Part shown: positions 1 through 13,056 of the stretch, one piece after another
How positions within the stretch are numbered: position 1 is the first letter of the stretch
Layout of the letters: every line of letters begins with the position of its first letter
Assembly: GCA_949152475.1 (NCBI GenBank)
Contig: OX424559.1
Coordinates: 32,283,119-32,347,118, forward strand
Length of the DNA: 64,000 nt
DNA from: Terebella lapidaria
Lineage: Eukaryota; Annelida; Polychaeta; Terebellida; Terebellidae
Direction: 5' to 3'
The notes under the pieces: generated by a model
Databases searched by the model: none
Seen by the model: the letters and a program-made list of their open reading frames with translations, nothing else
What the model was told of the DNA's origin: nothing
Position numbers and translations under genes: made by a program

Positions 1-730
1 ATGTTCGACGTGAAGAATGCACACATAATGCTTGTAAATGTTGCTTACTACGTATGTGTGTATCACTAGCATATAGGCAATCACATCAGGTGGTTCTTTC
101 GGTGACCTTGAATGTGAACTTAAGTGAATTTGATGTCTAAGCAGGAATTTTACTGAAAAACAAGTTGATGTCTAACACTGTACATATCTCTTGTAATGTT
201 TCTCTCCCCTTGGGTTATTTTTTTCTGATGAAATAATGTTATGGATCATTGATTGGGTTATTTGTCTTTTGAGAAAAATATATCATTATTAATCGATGAA
301 AAAGAACTAAAACAGCTGACGTTGTGTCAAATATGCATCTTTAATCTGGGCAGAAAATTTTTTTCTAGCGAAGCATCAAGTAACTGCTCTGAAAATGGTC
401 CCCTGTTGTGCACGAATGATCATATCATGATGATACTCATGCAAAAATTATTCTGAATTGACATCTTTCGTGAGCTGAAGATTTAACACATATTGAATGA
501 CCGTATATTCTGCTCCAGATACCAGGAAATTTAAGCTTCTCTTTGGTATGTGTAGGCCTACGGATGTTATGGTTGACACATTACCTAGGGACTTTGCTTT
601 AATTCTACACATCATACATACAAAATTTCATCATCGTGTGATTATCATGAAGGTGTTGGTAAACATCTGTATTTTCATTACTCTATTACATCCACGTTTC
701 TCACCCACGTTATGTTTCGGACATCTGTAG

Positions 731-894
731 GTGCGAGCGTGAACTCCCGGGACAATAAGGGTCACACAGCTCTGTGGCACGTGCTGGCAGGCCTGGAGAG
801 GATCAAGAATAGTGACGGGTCTCGGGAAGGAAACTGGCGTCAGAAGCTCCAAGCAACAAATGAACTCCTGTTGGAGTGGGGCGCGACGGTGTAA
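731..894 (+). CDS. C-terminal exon of an ankyrin-repeat protein (partial)
   Basis: This is the last coding exon of a gene whose earlier exons lie outside the window. A splice acceptor (ATCTGTAG) ends at 730. The frame then reads a typical ankyrin-repeat stretch, GASVNSRDNKGHTALWHVL, in which the N-x-R-D-x-x-G-x-T-A-L-x-x-A/V register of helix 1 is recognisable. After a charged loop comes a second helix and hairpin, LLLEWGATV, and a TAA stop at 892-894. The exon begins in phase 1. Ankyrin repeats are protein-interaction scaffolds, and one repeat does not identify the protein. Upstream of the acceptor the sequence is AT-rich and I found no convincing preceding exon in the first 700 bases. Chance ORF cannot be fully excluded, but acceptor and repeat register agree. 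Confidence 0.6.
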
Positions 895-2459
895 ATGTGT
901 TGAATGTAAATTCCTGGAAGGGTTTATTCATGTATCAGAGTATCTTGTTACAAACATGCAAGTGAATCAGACCCGCGATATTGCTGGGAAGCCTGATATT
1001 CATGCATTGCAGTCGGGCAATCCATGCAGAAAATTTAATACATGTTTACATATGGTGAGTCTAAAATGAAAGAAGAAAAAATGTCGGCCCCTTCTTGTAA
1101 ATAATGTACATAGATTAACCCAGAACTTTTATTCCAGATATGAACTTTAAAAAGACGGTTTCCGTTCCATTAGAGAACGTAGAAGAGAATTTTACATTCC
1201 GTATTCATGTTTCATTGTTTCACCTCTCACTGTTATGCATGTATTTGTATGTGTATCATCGTAGTGACTGTTGACGGACTGACTGATGACGTTTATTTTG
1301 ACGGTTAGGAATTTTTACTGTATCCATTGCTTTCTCATTGTCGCGAGGCGAGTGTGTGTGAGTGTTGGGATTCCACCCATTAGGACTTCTTTAGCTTCAT
1401 CACGGTTAGATTTTTGATGACGAATAGGGTCCGGGTAGGGTAAAACTCCAGGGGTAGTTTTCACATTTAAGGGGTGTTATGTAGAATATTTCAGCGACAG
1501 TTACGGCCCGTCCCCTCCCGCACACTTACATCACCATGACAACACACCGCACCCTACACGATCAATACATGCATAACCACACACACGTCAGCATTACTCA
1601 CCGTGTACACATGCACTCACCACATAGACTCATGCATCTACACGAGTAAAGGGAAACTTGCAGACACGCACCCATCACGTGCACAGACATGTTATGACAT
1701 GCACAGCCAAACATCACGCCATTCTACATGACATCAGCACATACAGCAAATCACACGGCCCCGGGAACCACAAGGCGGGAAAGTCACACCACGTGTACCT
1801 CGGCCCCGCGCAGTTGAGTAGAAGTCGTCGAGCTGTCCAGACGTATGTGCTAAAACAGTGGGACATTTAGGAAATACTATAGAAGATAGAAAATTTGTGA
1901 ATAGAACACAGAGAAGATAGACATTTTGTGATATTAGAAGTTGCCGACCCTGTAAACTAGCCGACTGGGAATTCGTACGACCTTAGGAGTGTGAGCGGCC
2001 TGAACGCGTGCGTCATTGGCCAGTTATCGCCCAAATAAACTGTTGAATCGGACCTGCCGGCTTTTGAATCACATGACGACCCAGTTTCTATAGAACATAG
2101 TAAGGCCTGATAACGGCCTGAGAACGTTATTCACCACACGTGTATGACCAAAATTGACTAAATGAATAATATAGCCAATATGTGACCAATATGGCCAAAT
2201 GACGGGTCCTGTACAATATTCTCACCTGTCGTTGTCCCAAGAGTACACTTGTATACTCCTTTAACAGTCGCTATACACACTCCGCAGAGATTTTTCCTCA
2301 ATATATTGGCTCACCTTCTGGTCTGTTATACCAATAATAATTCCTTTTATCTGTGAATTTTGATTAATATGAACGGACACAATAATAAATAGGGAAGAGG
2401 GCAGGGGACAACCATGTCTCATTACTCGACTGAGGGCGAAAAACTTGGAACACCAACTA
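895..2459. other. 3' flank, no gene; CA-rich tract
   Basis: No coding potential is recognised here. About 1500-1760 is a degenerate CACA/CATGCA-rich stretch, which produces open frames without stop codons but no recognisable protein. The remainder is AT-rich. Confidence 0.5.
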
Positions 2460-3960
2460 TTATTTGATATCCAACTGGAAATATTTTCAGATATATTTTT
2501 TTATCCAGTTTTTTATCCATAATTATATTCGTCCAAACTTAAAAGTTTTCAGGCATTTTAGTGAGAAATTCCACTCCAGATGTCAAATACTTTCTCGAAA
2601 TCTACAGATACAAATAAGCCTGGAACCTCATTTTCATCGCAATATTTCATCAAGTCAATTATACTAAGAATGTTTTCTCCTATGTTTCGACCTTTAACAT
2701 GTTTAATAAAGTCCGTTTGAATTGTATTCATTATTTTGTTTTAAAACTACGTATACATAGGAGCCATGGTTGATGTAATAAGTTTATAATCAGTGTTAAG
2801 ATGTGAAATTGGGCGCCAGTCTTTGAGAAACATTGCATCTTTCCCTTTCTTTGGTGACAGAGTAAAAACTCCCTGGCGTTGTGTTATGGACAACTGTCCA
2901 GTTGGCACAGAATAATGCATGGCCTTTAATAAATATCGTTCAATATTATGAACTCGACACGAATCATCTTCTCTGATTGGTTTATTTGCACCACGTGTCA
3001 CTCCCAAATTATGTATGTTGGATCCTGAAATGGTATATTGCATTTGTGTATCGGACAGCGCGGTCACCTCAACCAATCAGCTTGTCTGTTCCTTGAAAAA
3101 AGAGTATATTGGATCCGAGTCATGTATATGGGATTGCGTATATTGGATGGTGACGCGATAACAGCCAATCAGCGTGGTTGTTACAAACAACGTGTTGTTA
3201 ATAATATAGCAAAGATTGGATGCTGGTCGTCCAATACAGAGTTTACGGGATTCAGAAAAGCTATATGCGCCTCGTCCAATATAACTTTTCTGAATCCCGT
3301 AAACTCTGTATTGGACTCCCCATCATCCAATATTTGTATAATATCGTGCCAGAAGCTGACATAATAATTATTTTGGGATTCCATCAATTCCCGGTGTCTT
3401 TTCATTTTTCACCAGTTTCAAAACTTCGAGTTCATTTTCAGTTATCAAGTCACTGTCGATATCTGTGTTTACATTTTCATTCAATTCATTGAACAGATCT
3501 TACTTCGGAAGGAAACTATCACTAGTGACTTGCATGGAGGGGACAGAGAATTCGACAACGATTGTTGTATACAGGTTTTCATAATGTTTTACCTGTTCTT
3601 CTAGTATTTTATCGTGTTTGACAATTAAATGTCCTGACTCATTTCTAAAGTTTTGTTTCATTTTCATGTTATTCTGTCTTTTCTCTACATTTAAAAAGTA
3701 TTTAGAGGACTCCTCCCACTCCTCATGCCAGTTTTGTTTACATCGTAATATTGAAACCCGAGTCTGTTCCGCTATTATATCATATCATTTTTGACCTGCT
3801 GAATATAAATCGATAGATCTGCATCTTGTTTGATAATTTTCACACTGTAGATTGTGAAGTTTCCTTTCAAGTACAGCTAGTATTTTGTTCTTAAAACGTT
3901 TTTTTATATTTGCACTATACCTGATACTCCTTCCTCTGATATTCATTGTAATGGTGTCCT
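2460..3960 (-). pseudogene. L1/Tx1-like non-LTR retrotransposon reverse transcriptase, decayed
   Basis: Read on the minus strand, from high to low coordinates, this shows successive landmarks of an L1/Tx1-type ORF2. Around 3730-3520 is the pre-RT linker (EEWEESSKYFLNVEKR, then KILEEQVKHYENLY). Around 3440-3365 is the start of the RT domain (LITENELEVLKLVKN, EKTPGIDG). Around 2900-2760 is RQGVFTLSPKKGKD followed by KDWRPISHLNTDYKLI. Around 2700-2560 are GRNIGENI and a motif-A-like VDFEKVFD. Stops and frameshifts break it into several frames, and the YxDD block is not recovered, so it is a dead, 5'- and 3'-truncated copy. Between roughly 3345 and 2960 the reading is interrupted by unrelated sequence containing a perfect hairpin, probably a later insertion. 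The motif order is seen directly; the clade assignment is by recognition. Confidence 0.7.
3230..3315. repeat. Perfect 31-bp inverted repeat (hairpin)
   Basis: The arms at 3230-3260 and 3285-3315 are exact reverse complements (beginning TCCAATACAGAGTTTACGGG), separated by 24 bases. The hairpin lies inside the block that interrupts the minus-strand RT pseudogene. Related GTATATTGGAT and CCAATA words occur on both sides (about 3100-3340), suggesting a small palindromic element. Confidence 0.85.
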
Positions 3961-4122
3961 GACCTGTGGGTCATCACTTTAATTTACCAGCACCGTTGAT
4001 TAAATGGTTTCTCTAATCTAGGTGATACATTCTGGGTCGTTAAGATAGAAATAGTTCATTTTCCAGAAACCTTCCTCTCGATTATTACCTATTATTTTCT
4101 GTACAGTGAGAAAAACAAAACG

Positions 4123-5566
4123 AAAATTAGGCCAAGGGCCGAAGATAGGTTACCGGACAATGTTTAATATCTTAGATGTTAGCCAGGTCACTGGTTGAAT
4201 TCAAGGCCAAGAGAATATTCAGCATATACATTAACATTAAGCATATATCATGTCCACAGTTGATTGCTAAGCTGTGAATTCAATAATCAGAGAGATATTA
4301 GCAATTTTGTGCTGTGGCCTTGAAAATGAAGGGGCAAAGGTCAAATTCAAGGTCATCAAAATATTCAATGTATATCATTTTCTATATCATGTCCACAATT
4401 GATTCCCAAGCCATACAGTCAATAGAGGAGCAAGATATGAGCCAGTTTGTCCTGTGACCTTGAAAAAAAGGTCAGAGGTCAAATTCAAGGTCCCGAGAAT
4501 ATTCAGCATATATCATTTCCTATATGTCCACAATTGATTCCTAAGCTGTAAAATCGATAATAAGTGAGATATTAGCCATTTTGTCCTGTCACCTTGAAAA
4601 TGAGTTCAAAGGTCAAATTCAAGGTCATGACAATAATCTGCATATATCATTTCCTATATGTTCATAATTGATTGCTAAGCTGTAAAGTTGATAACAAGCG
4701 AGATATTAGCCATTTTGTCCTGTGACCTTGAAAATGAGGTCGAAGGTCAAACTCAAGGACATCAGAATATTCAGCATATATCATTTCCTATATGTCCACA
4801 ATTGATTCCTAAGCTGTAGAGTCGATAATAAGCGAGATATAAGTCATTTTGTGCTCTGACCTTGAAACTGAGGTCAGAGGTCAAATTCAAGGTCACGAGA
4901 ATATTCAGCATATATCATTTCCTATATGTCCACAATTGCTTCCTAAGCTGTAGAGTCGATAATAAGCGAGATATAAGCCATTTTGTGCTCTGACCTTGAA
5001 ACTGAGGTCAAGGTCAAATTCAAGGTCACAAGAGTATTCAGCATATATCATTTCCTATATGTCCACAATTGATCCCTAGTCTCTAATCTCAATATCAATT
5101 GAGATATTAGGCATAATGACTTGTGTCCCATTATAAAGCATAGGAGAATTTAACATGGGAAAGTCCCATTTGGGCCGAGTTTGGGCCAAAATGGCCCACT
5201 TCGAGCGATTCAAGCGCAACAAAATTTATAGACATCATAGGAGTACATATGAGGAGTGTTATGTATCAAAAAGAAAAAAAGTTACTGAACAGATTTTGAG
5301 AAAATGGCCGCCAAAGTCCAAAATCAGGCATTTTTCGTCGAAAACAGCCGCCATTTTTAAAAAAATGTGAAAATCAAAAAACTAAAAAATATCTCCTTCT
5401 TGGATTATTTTTAAGTATTTTTGTGCAAAATTTCAGAAAAATTCGCCTGTAAACAAAAAAGATAAAAATGTGGACGACGACGACGACAGACGACGACGGA
5501 CGACGACGACGGACGACGGACGCAACGCCATGCCAATAGGTTATCGGACCATAGGTCCGGTAACCT
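4123..5566 (+). mobile_element. Array transposon, copy A (internal ~134-bp tandem repeats)
   Basis: This is a non-autonomous element in the same orientation as the copies at 15.1 and 60.4 kb. The left end reads AATTAGGCCAAGGGCC, then AGGTTACCGGAC; the right end is GGTCCGGTAACCT, the reverse complement of that left motif. Between them lie about seven diverged ~134-bp units, each with TGACCTTGAA, AGGTCA-type direct half-sites and TTCAAGGTCA. A unique ~480-bp right module follows (about 5085-5566), rich in ATGGCC/GGCCAT and GACGACGGAC runs, and ends in a hairpin (GGTTATCGGACC / GGTCCGGTAACC). The small open frame at 5155-5370 lies in this right module; similar frames occur in other copies as repeat sequence, so I do not call it a gene. 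No transposase is present. Class is uncertain: TIR DNA transposon, or a Helitron-like element because of the terminal hairpin. Confidence 0.75.
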
Positions 5567-5584
5567 AAAAATGATCACTTTGGT

Positions 5585-6190
5585 AACCTTTTTTTTCGGA
5601 AGGTCAAACCAAATAAAGCAAAAGTCCCCGATGGCCTGTCCGGACGGGTGTTGAAGGACTGCAGGGACGAACTTGCTCCCGTCATTTGTGAGATGTTTCA
5701 GTCATCAATCGTTGCACATGCCACACCTGTCATTTGTAAGACGTCAAACATCACACTAGTCGCGCTGACATCGGTGCCGATGAAGTGCTTCGAGAGGATC
5801 CTGCGCGCGCACCTTTTACCAACAGTAACACCGATATTTGACTCCTTGCACTTCGCATATCGGGCAGAGCGAGGTGTTGATGATGATGGAATGACATTGA
5901 CTCACTATTTGCACAAACACCATGAACTCGATCGGAACATCTGCACGTGTACTGATGATTGGTCTCAGTATTGTTTTTAACACGATCCATCCGCACATTC
6001 TGATGCGCAAACTCGTGTCCATAGGTGTAAATGAACCTTTGATTCTATGGATAGATTAATTTCTCACAAATCGACCTCAACGTGTGTGTCTTGGATCTTC
6101 AACATCGCATCATCTAGTGACCAACACCGGAGCGCCTCAGGGCTGTGTCCTGTCACCTGTTCTGTTTACGTTGTATACAAACTGTAAATC
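5585..6190 (+). pseudogene. Non-LTR retrotransposon RT fragment (Jockey/CR1-like)
   Basis: The frame opens with a finger-domain motif (KVPDGLSGRVLKDC, then ELAPVICEMFQSS). It continues through the conserved FAYRAERGVDD region to about 5950. After a frameshift near 5976 it resumes as FNTIHPHILMRKLVSIGV, then FLTNRPQRVCLGSS and the motif-B-like block NTGAPQGCVLSPVLFTLYTN. There is an internal stop near 6056, and the catalytic D residues of motif A and the YxDD box are missing. The fragment begins about 20 bases after the end of array transposon copy A. It is a dead copy with no capacity to encode RT. Confidence 0.85.
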
Positions 6191-8338
6191 CAGTTACTCA
6201 AATTGTAATATCTATCTAACCTGGAATTATATCGAAATATTTGCATGAACTCACCAGTCAATTAGAAATTAAAATGAAACCAAGCCCAGTAAAGATAACA
6301 TTTGGGGGTTTTGTATGGTATGTCAATAGTTTAACTGCAGGCTGCAGTTTTTTTCATAATATGTCGATTACAGCACATTGTTCCATATAATTCTTTGTCA
6401 CCACGCTTTTATATTTGAACTGTCAGATCGCCCACATATACGCAGTTTTTACGGAAACATTGTACATCCGCACCGCAGGAAATCATAATATATTTTGCCT
6501 GATGCCAAGAATCAACATTCAAATTAGGATTATACCATGTTTGGAAAACCCTATTTATGATTGCTAATGTTCAGGGTTCTTCGATTAGGATGAGGATTGG
6601 GATCAGAGAGTCATAACTTGTTTGACGATAAATCATTTTTTATACATTTTATAATGTGTTCAGCACAAACCCATAAGTCATAATTGAACAAACAAACTCT
6701 ACGAAACGGATCTGTGCTGAACGAGCACATGAGAACCGTGAATATTTACACGGATAGACAACACTATTATCATGGAACAGAAGTTTCATATTGTTACCGG
6801 ATATAAACATAGAGAACACGATTTAAAATGTTGGGTTATTGACATCCTACTATCACACAATGAATACCCTATTTGCATATGATTTATCATCAAAGTGTGT
6901 AGTCACCCATCCCAATCATAAATACAATTACTGCTTAATTGTAGTTATTCCGAAGTTAGTGTATTTTGATCGGATTCAACTTGCCTGTCATGTAAGTAAT
7001 TTGGTTGCGGCTTTCTGTTTGGAAAAGATCTACAGTTACATATATTTCCAATTATCAACAAGACTGAGAACAAGATTCTGATAGAACCAAAAAATAAAAT
7101 CAATATAGAACTAGTTTGGAAAAGAAACTGATTTGATGTCTGAATCCAATTAGACATAGCCCTTATATATAACAATTTTGGACTTCGAAAGCAACAAGCG
7201 TGAGATAAATGTATCGTGTGCAATATATCTGCCGACTGTTGATTGTAAATCTAATGACAAAGGCTCACTGTTGAAAAAATAGACAAGCAAGTTTATTGGC
7301 AATATCTGTTAGTGAATGAATACTTCGACAAGACAACGACGATAGTATTTCATGCTGCATGATCACATCAACACAAAGCGATATGAAAAATATGCATTCG
7401 AATGGGTGAAATGACTAATTTAGTAAAACCAAAATTACACGTGTCAGCATAACTCTTTCAAAAGTCGCGTGGTGTATTCCTAAAGATTTCGACATCAAGA
7501 TCAAGCATTTGTCATAAAATGACAATGACCAAGAAGATCATCACCGTGTGGTCAAGATTCCTCGAGTCAACTCATCCAGGAATGCCTCTTGTCGACTAGA
7601 TCCACACCAGTCTAGCGACAAATGGTTGTGTTACATGAGCGGAGTGCCAGTCACAAGTTTACAACGTGATCTGCTATAACTAACAACTTACAGAGACAAG
7701 AAAATTATACCCGTAGACAAAACGTTCGAAGTCATCCTTCATATATTATCCATGTGAATACTTCCATTTTCCATGGTGTTCATAGCACTTCTTTTAAAAT
7801 CGAATAATCGGTTCTGGTTTTCTGATTGAATGTGATCAGAAGCTGTTCCCAGAGCAGCTGTACAGTGCAAATGTTCCAACGTGCACAAGGACGTCGGATT
7901 TCAAAAATAGTTTCGCACGAAACGGTTTCCATGCAGTGATGCCAAATTTTAAAAAAATAGCTGAAAACGTAGAAAAATACACTGCCCTTATTTTTTGAAA
8001 CTCTTATATTATATGCTTGGTGTATTATAGTGATGGAACCCCCAATATTCAGTTTGATTCTTTTGTGTTGCAAATAACGACAATATAGGGAAATTCGTGT
8101 CTTTGTTTATGTTAGGGCAAACTCCACTGCAGGATCATGCGGACGTATTTTGGGGATTGTGACGATGCTATATCACACAATTTAGGGGCTGGCCGAATAA
8201 CTGATAACGAATACCAGAGATCAATTATTCCACTTTAAGGGTGTATGTGCTGGTTTTGGTTGCAGGAGTCCAATAATACGTTTTTTTTTTGCTGACGTAT
8301 AAGGCTGATACGATGTCGGCAGTGAATACATTGTAATC
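6191..8338. other. Intergenic, no recognised gene
   Basis: The stretch is AT-rich. Short open frames (e.g. 6839-7081, 7780-8073) show no recognisable domain, codon structure or splice context. It separates the RT fragment from the 3' end of the minus-strand Shisa-like gene. Confidence 0.5.
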
Positions 8339-8514
8339 TCAAACGATACTCTCAACTGGGGCGAGGCCTTCGGTTTGTGGTGGTGATGTTGGTCCCTCGG
8401 CTGTATATAGAAATATTTGACGGTAAATTATGGAACATGTTTTTGTTCCGTCCATGTTTTTTTTAGATAATGATAATAATTTACCAGTACCCAGGCTAAC
8501 CAAATATACTGCCA

Positions 8515-8554
<40 letters not shown>

Positions 8555-11500
8555 CACACACAGTTTCCAACTATGTTCAGCTTACCTATTTTGTTCGTTG
8601 TTGCATCATATTCAAGCGCGTCTTCGAACATCTTCTCGAAATCCCGATCAAACCACTGAACACAGTTGGCAGTTCCTTCAATCCATAAACACTGTCTTTC
8701 CGCCTCTTCCGTTGGAAATTGAAATGTTACCGTCAGTCGTCTGCTTATTTTCAGCGACGTCACGTGACGATGTTTCTGAAGGTCCCACGTGAGCGACACG
8801 TGGGTTTTCTCTAGCCACGTTTTGAGAGTGTTGATATGTTCGGTATTTCTAAAGATCACTTCCACTGAACCAGTGTCAAATCTCATGACAGTGTATGGCA
8901 CTGCAAGTGAAAAGTCCCAAGATGTTTTCATGCACATGTACGTTTCTGCACACAAAATTATTATAACGCCAAAAAATCCGCGAAAAAACAGGAGGGTGAG
9001 GGTACATCATAACGTAACTGAAACTTCCTATTCATTATGTGAAATGTTGATGTAATCATAACGCTCAGTTCAGAGAGTTTGGTTTATGATAAAATACTAA
9101 CACGTTGCCATCGTGTGCTGTTTCATGCTCCGCCTTTTTGGTTTTGTTTGCTTGCTGGTTTTCTGTTGGGCATCAGAGGAAACTCGCACTGAAGGATAAA
9201 CATAAAAATAGAATAGATCAAACACATACGTTGATAAAACGCCTGATAAATAACTAACATAATATGATATTCCATTGCCAACAGAAACATAAATGCCAGC
9301 TTTAAATTTCGTCCATTCAGTATTTGCGTGCTTGAATAACCGAATTTTGAAGCGATTATCGATTATCTATTCGATACAAAGAAAAGAGGCCTACCAGTGA
9401 ATAGGTCGAAATAGGCCTAGAAATAGGCCTATTGATTGTATTGGACACTGAATAAACTTAATATATATGGCAATTAATTTTTGCGGCCTTAGACTTATTT
9501 CAGCATTTTCACATGACAACACTCGATACAGTGAAAACTCGACAAATCGCAAATCGTTTATTCGGTTACCTGGGTAGCGCTTGGACATACCTGGTAGCGT
9601 GGAGCTGAATGCGTAGGAGTATAACTCCTGGAAATGGCCCTCAAACCAGTCTCTCTTGCCGGGCCCAGACATCCAGATCGATGAAACAGCTTCCCATAGA
9701 TTTATCGTAACTGGCTTAGTGTTCTCCAGCTGAATAGAATAGGAAAGTAATTTCACAGATGAGTTCATTCGAATTCATCTCAATATCATGGTGGCTCATA
9801 TCTATATCACACTTATATAATTCTAAACAAAACAATAATTGATTGGTCCAGAGCAAAAAGTCACGCAACACAATTACTCATGATGCAGCACGAGTGATTT
9901 TTATTGTGTACTGTCCAAAAACATGCATAATTAGAATATGGGAACATAATTCTTCACACATACTTATATATGAATTACACTGGTGCATGACTTTTATCCC
10001 ATCGAAGTTGCGAATAACAAAACTGAACACATCATTTTCACATCAAAGCTGTGTACAGTAGCGCACGGTATGCCGCCCTCAGTCGCACGAGTTCTAATTT
10101 ACTGCATTCCATTTGCCGCACTCTGGACACCACATGCCGTGTGCTATACTTAAAGCAGCATTAGTGCATACCACGAAAGAAGTGCAGTCCCGCTTGTTGT
10201 AACGTGTCCATGACAACGAGTCGAACTTATACAGCAGCATCAAGCGGAAGTCGCAGAACATTTCCGCTCTCGTGAAGCGAACCTCGATTTCCGTCTGCGA
10301 TATCTTGACGCTATATTCGTCTGTGGGAATACGTGCTGCCGTGCATGTACATTAACTTTTCCTTTTGGCCTTTACCAGATAGTCATTGAAACCTATGGAA
10401 GCATACATTCATCACTCACATAACATATTGTTTCGTCACGTCTGACTGTTATTTTCTCATCATGGTTAATTTTTACGTCAGGGTTTTTTTTTCGTAATAA
10501 ACTTGTCATTAGGATGATTTGTTTTGACATCTTGTCGAGTTTATCATGTTACATCAATTTGACGTGATATGTTCCCAACAACACGTCTCGTTGTGTAAGT
10601 TAACACGACAAGTCGTGAAGGAAAAACAGCATAATGTGGACGATCAATGTCTGCTTCCATAGAAAAAAATAATTAATCGTAAACTATACTTGGAGGATTC
10701 TGGAAAAAATCTGGAATTTCTTAGAATCTGCACCACACACTGAAAAAACAGTGTAATAAAATACATTCACATTTACGAGAATCATGTTTTACGAACTTTT
10801 ACGTCATATTTTACCTGTATTGTAGAACTGCTCACCCACGGTCGGCAGTCGCGGAGACAGTTTAATTTGTGACTGCATTTCTTGGGCACGATCTAAAGGG
10901 CAATATTATTTTGAAAAACATTCATTTACCGATAACACGTAAATTGTACCATACAGAAGATAATACATATCGCTTGAAGAGAGTTTTTTTTCAAAACAAT
11001 TCATCAGTCGAGAGTTGTAATTGTACTAAAACAGCGTCACCTGAAAACCTAATGCTTTTGCAGACATTTTGGAATTCGTTTTTCAGCCATGATGCATTTC
11101 CGTCTCCCACGACAATCAGTGCGCATGCGTTGGCGTCTTCCTGTATCCGCAATGTGACGTCATCGGTGTTCCTCGATTTCACAGTGTAGCCTCGTTCCCA
11201 TTCCTCTTTCGTCGGTTGCGGATACTTGTTGCCAAGAGATTCTTTGAACTTCGTTCGAAATTCAAAATTGTTGAAACGTATCAAAATCTCTGCCCATAGT
11301 TGTTCAACCGTGTAATTGGCTGTGCGTAAAAACGGAAATCTTTTGTTAATAGCATCGAAAAAAAAAATTATGCTCTGATTTTCCTAACTCGTTTATACCG
11401 GTTTTGGACGATAATTTTACGATGCTGAATGGTATCGTTCTGTAACTTGTCATACTTCACCTGGGAGTCAAACGACAATTTTCTACCATACTGCAGACTC

Positions 11501-13021
11501 CTATCGCAAAAATTGAAGAAGTTGGCAAATCTATCCCATGTTGAATTTCAACCAAAACATTTATCGTGATTCTGAGTAGGCCTATTATTGTAATGTTGGA
11601 CCAGAAAACGAACTGGTTGTGCATTCCACACAAACATGTTGATTTCGAAAGATTACACCGCTACAAAACCGAGCAAATGCACAAAATTGTGACGGATCCA
11701 GAAATTAAATGACATGAATTTCAACCCTGGGGTAGATTGCAAACTTTTTCAATTTTAACGACAGAAGTCTGAAATTCGGTGGAAAATTTCCGTTCGACTC
11801 CCAGGTGCAGTATGCCATGTTATGGAACGATACTATTTAACATTACAAAAATTATCAACAAAAACAGTGTAAACGATTAAGAAAAATAAGAAAATCGAAA
11901 ATCATTATTTTCGAGAATGGGCAACCATATAGCAGGTAATCAAGAATCCAAGTTCGGGTAAAACAAACAGAGCCAATTGGAAGACACTCATAAAATAATG
12001 AGTTTCCCTGAGAACCATACCCTTGAGAAAGTGATGGTTTTTTTTTTCTTTTGTCCGAACCTGTTTTCAGTAGTGTACGCTTTATGGCCGGTCCAACATT
12101 TGTTCGCGCACCGGCTGGTTTGATCTTCGCTCGAGCTGTTTCAAGACAGTACACATATATGGAATGGCACAGGTATATGCATTGGTATTCATAAAAAAAA
12201 AATTAGATTTAGATGTTCATTTAGACGATGTATATTTGTCTACTTCGACTGATGATTAATAGCCAAAATTAAATAGAAATCAAAGAATGCCTTTAAAAAT
12301 TTAGTACCCCTCCCCACACCCAAAGTTATGCCTAAGGACGTGTTTCCATAGCAACTCACGTGGGTCGGTGGGTCGGCGCTTGGTACACCGAGCCGAGCAC
12401 TTGTTGTACAGGCACACAACAGCAACTAAGACGAGTGAGGCACCCAGGACCACTCCGAAACCGACTCCCCACCGGTACAGCCCCGAACTGGTCGTGTATG
12501 ATCAATATATACTATACAGACACTTTTGGTTGTATTCGGCTTTATATATTTAATGACTAAATATCGACAATTATAGTCAAGCGAAACCAAACATTCAGAA
12601 TGCCGGGTAAAATCAGTACATTTTCGAGGAAATTTGTAATGAATTTTCCGTGAAATCCTGTATCCGTATTCGCGGGGGTATTTTTTTTATGGCGGAGCCT
12701 ATCTGTTTCCGCTTTCAACTTCCGACCGGATACCAAGCTTACCACACTGCATGGACAATCATTACGCATCAGAAAATACCAACGATATATACCATGGCAA
12801 ATTCATTCATCTGACTTACTCTCCTGAAGGTCTCTCACAGCACCGCCTCATGTATATGGACCCACAGCAGTCGGAGTACGAGTCAGGCTCAAAAGGCATA
12901 GGGCAGTAGACAGTGGAAGTGTTGGTGGCGGCGTGATCGGGGGAGAATTTGTGAACGGCGCAGGGGGTACCTGCATCACGATAAAAGTAAAATATTTTCA
13001 TTATTGATAATTATAGAGGTA

Positions 13022-13056
<35 letters not shown>

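Noticed and set aside
11855..12154. 99-aa minus-strand frame read as one terminal exon of the Shisa-like gene
   Set aside because: Read-through past the CAG|GTTCGG donor gives an AT-rich tail with no character, whereas splicing at 12061 joins the next exon in phase. It remains the alternative if that splice is not used.
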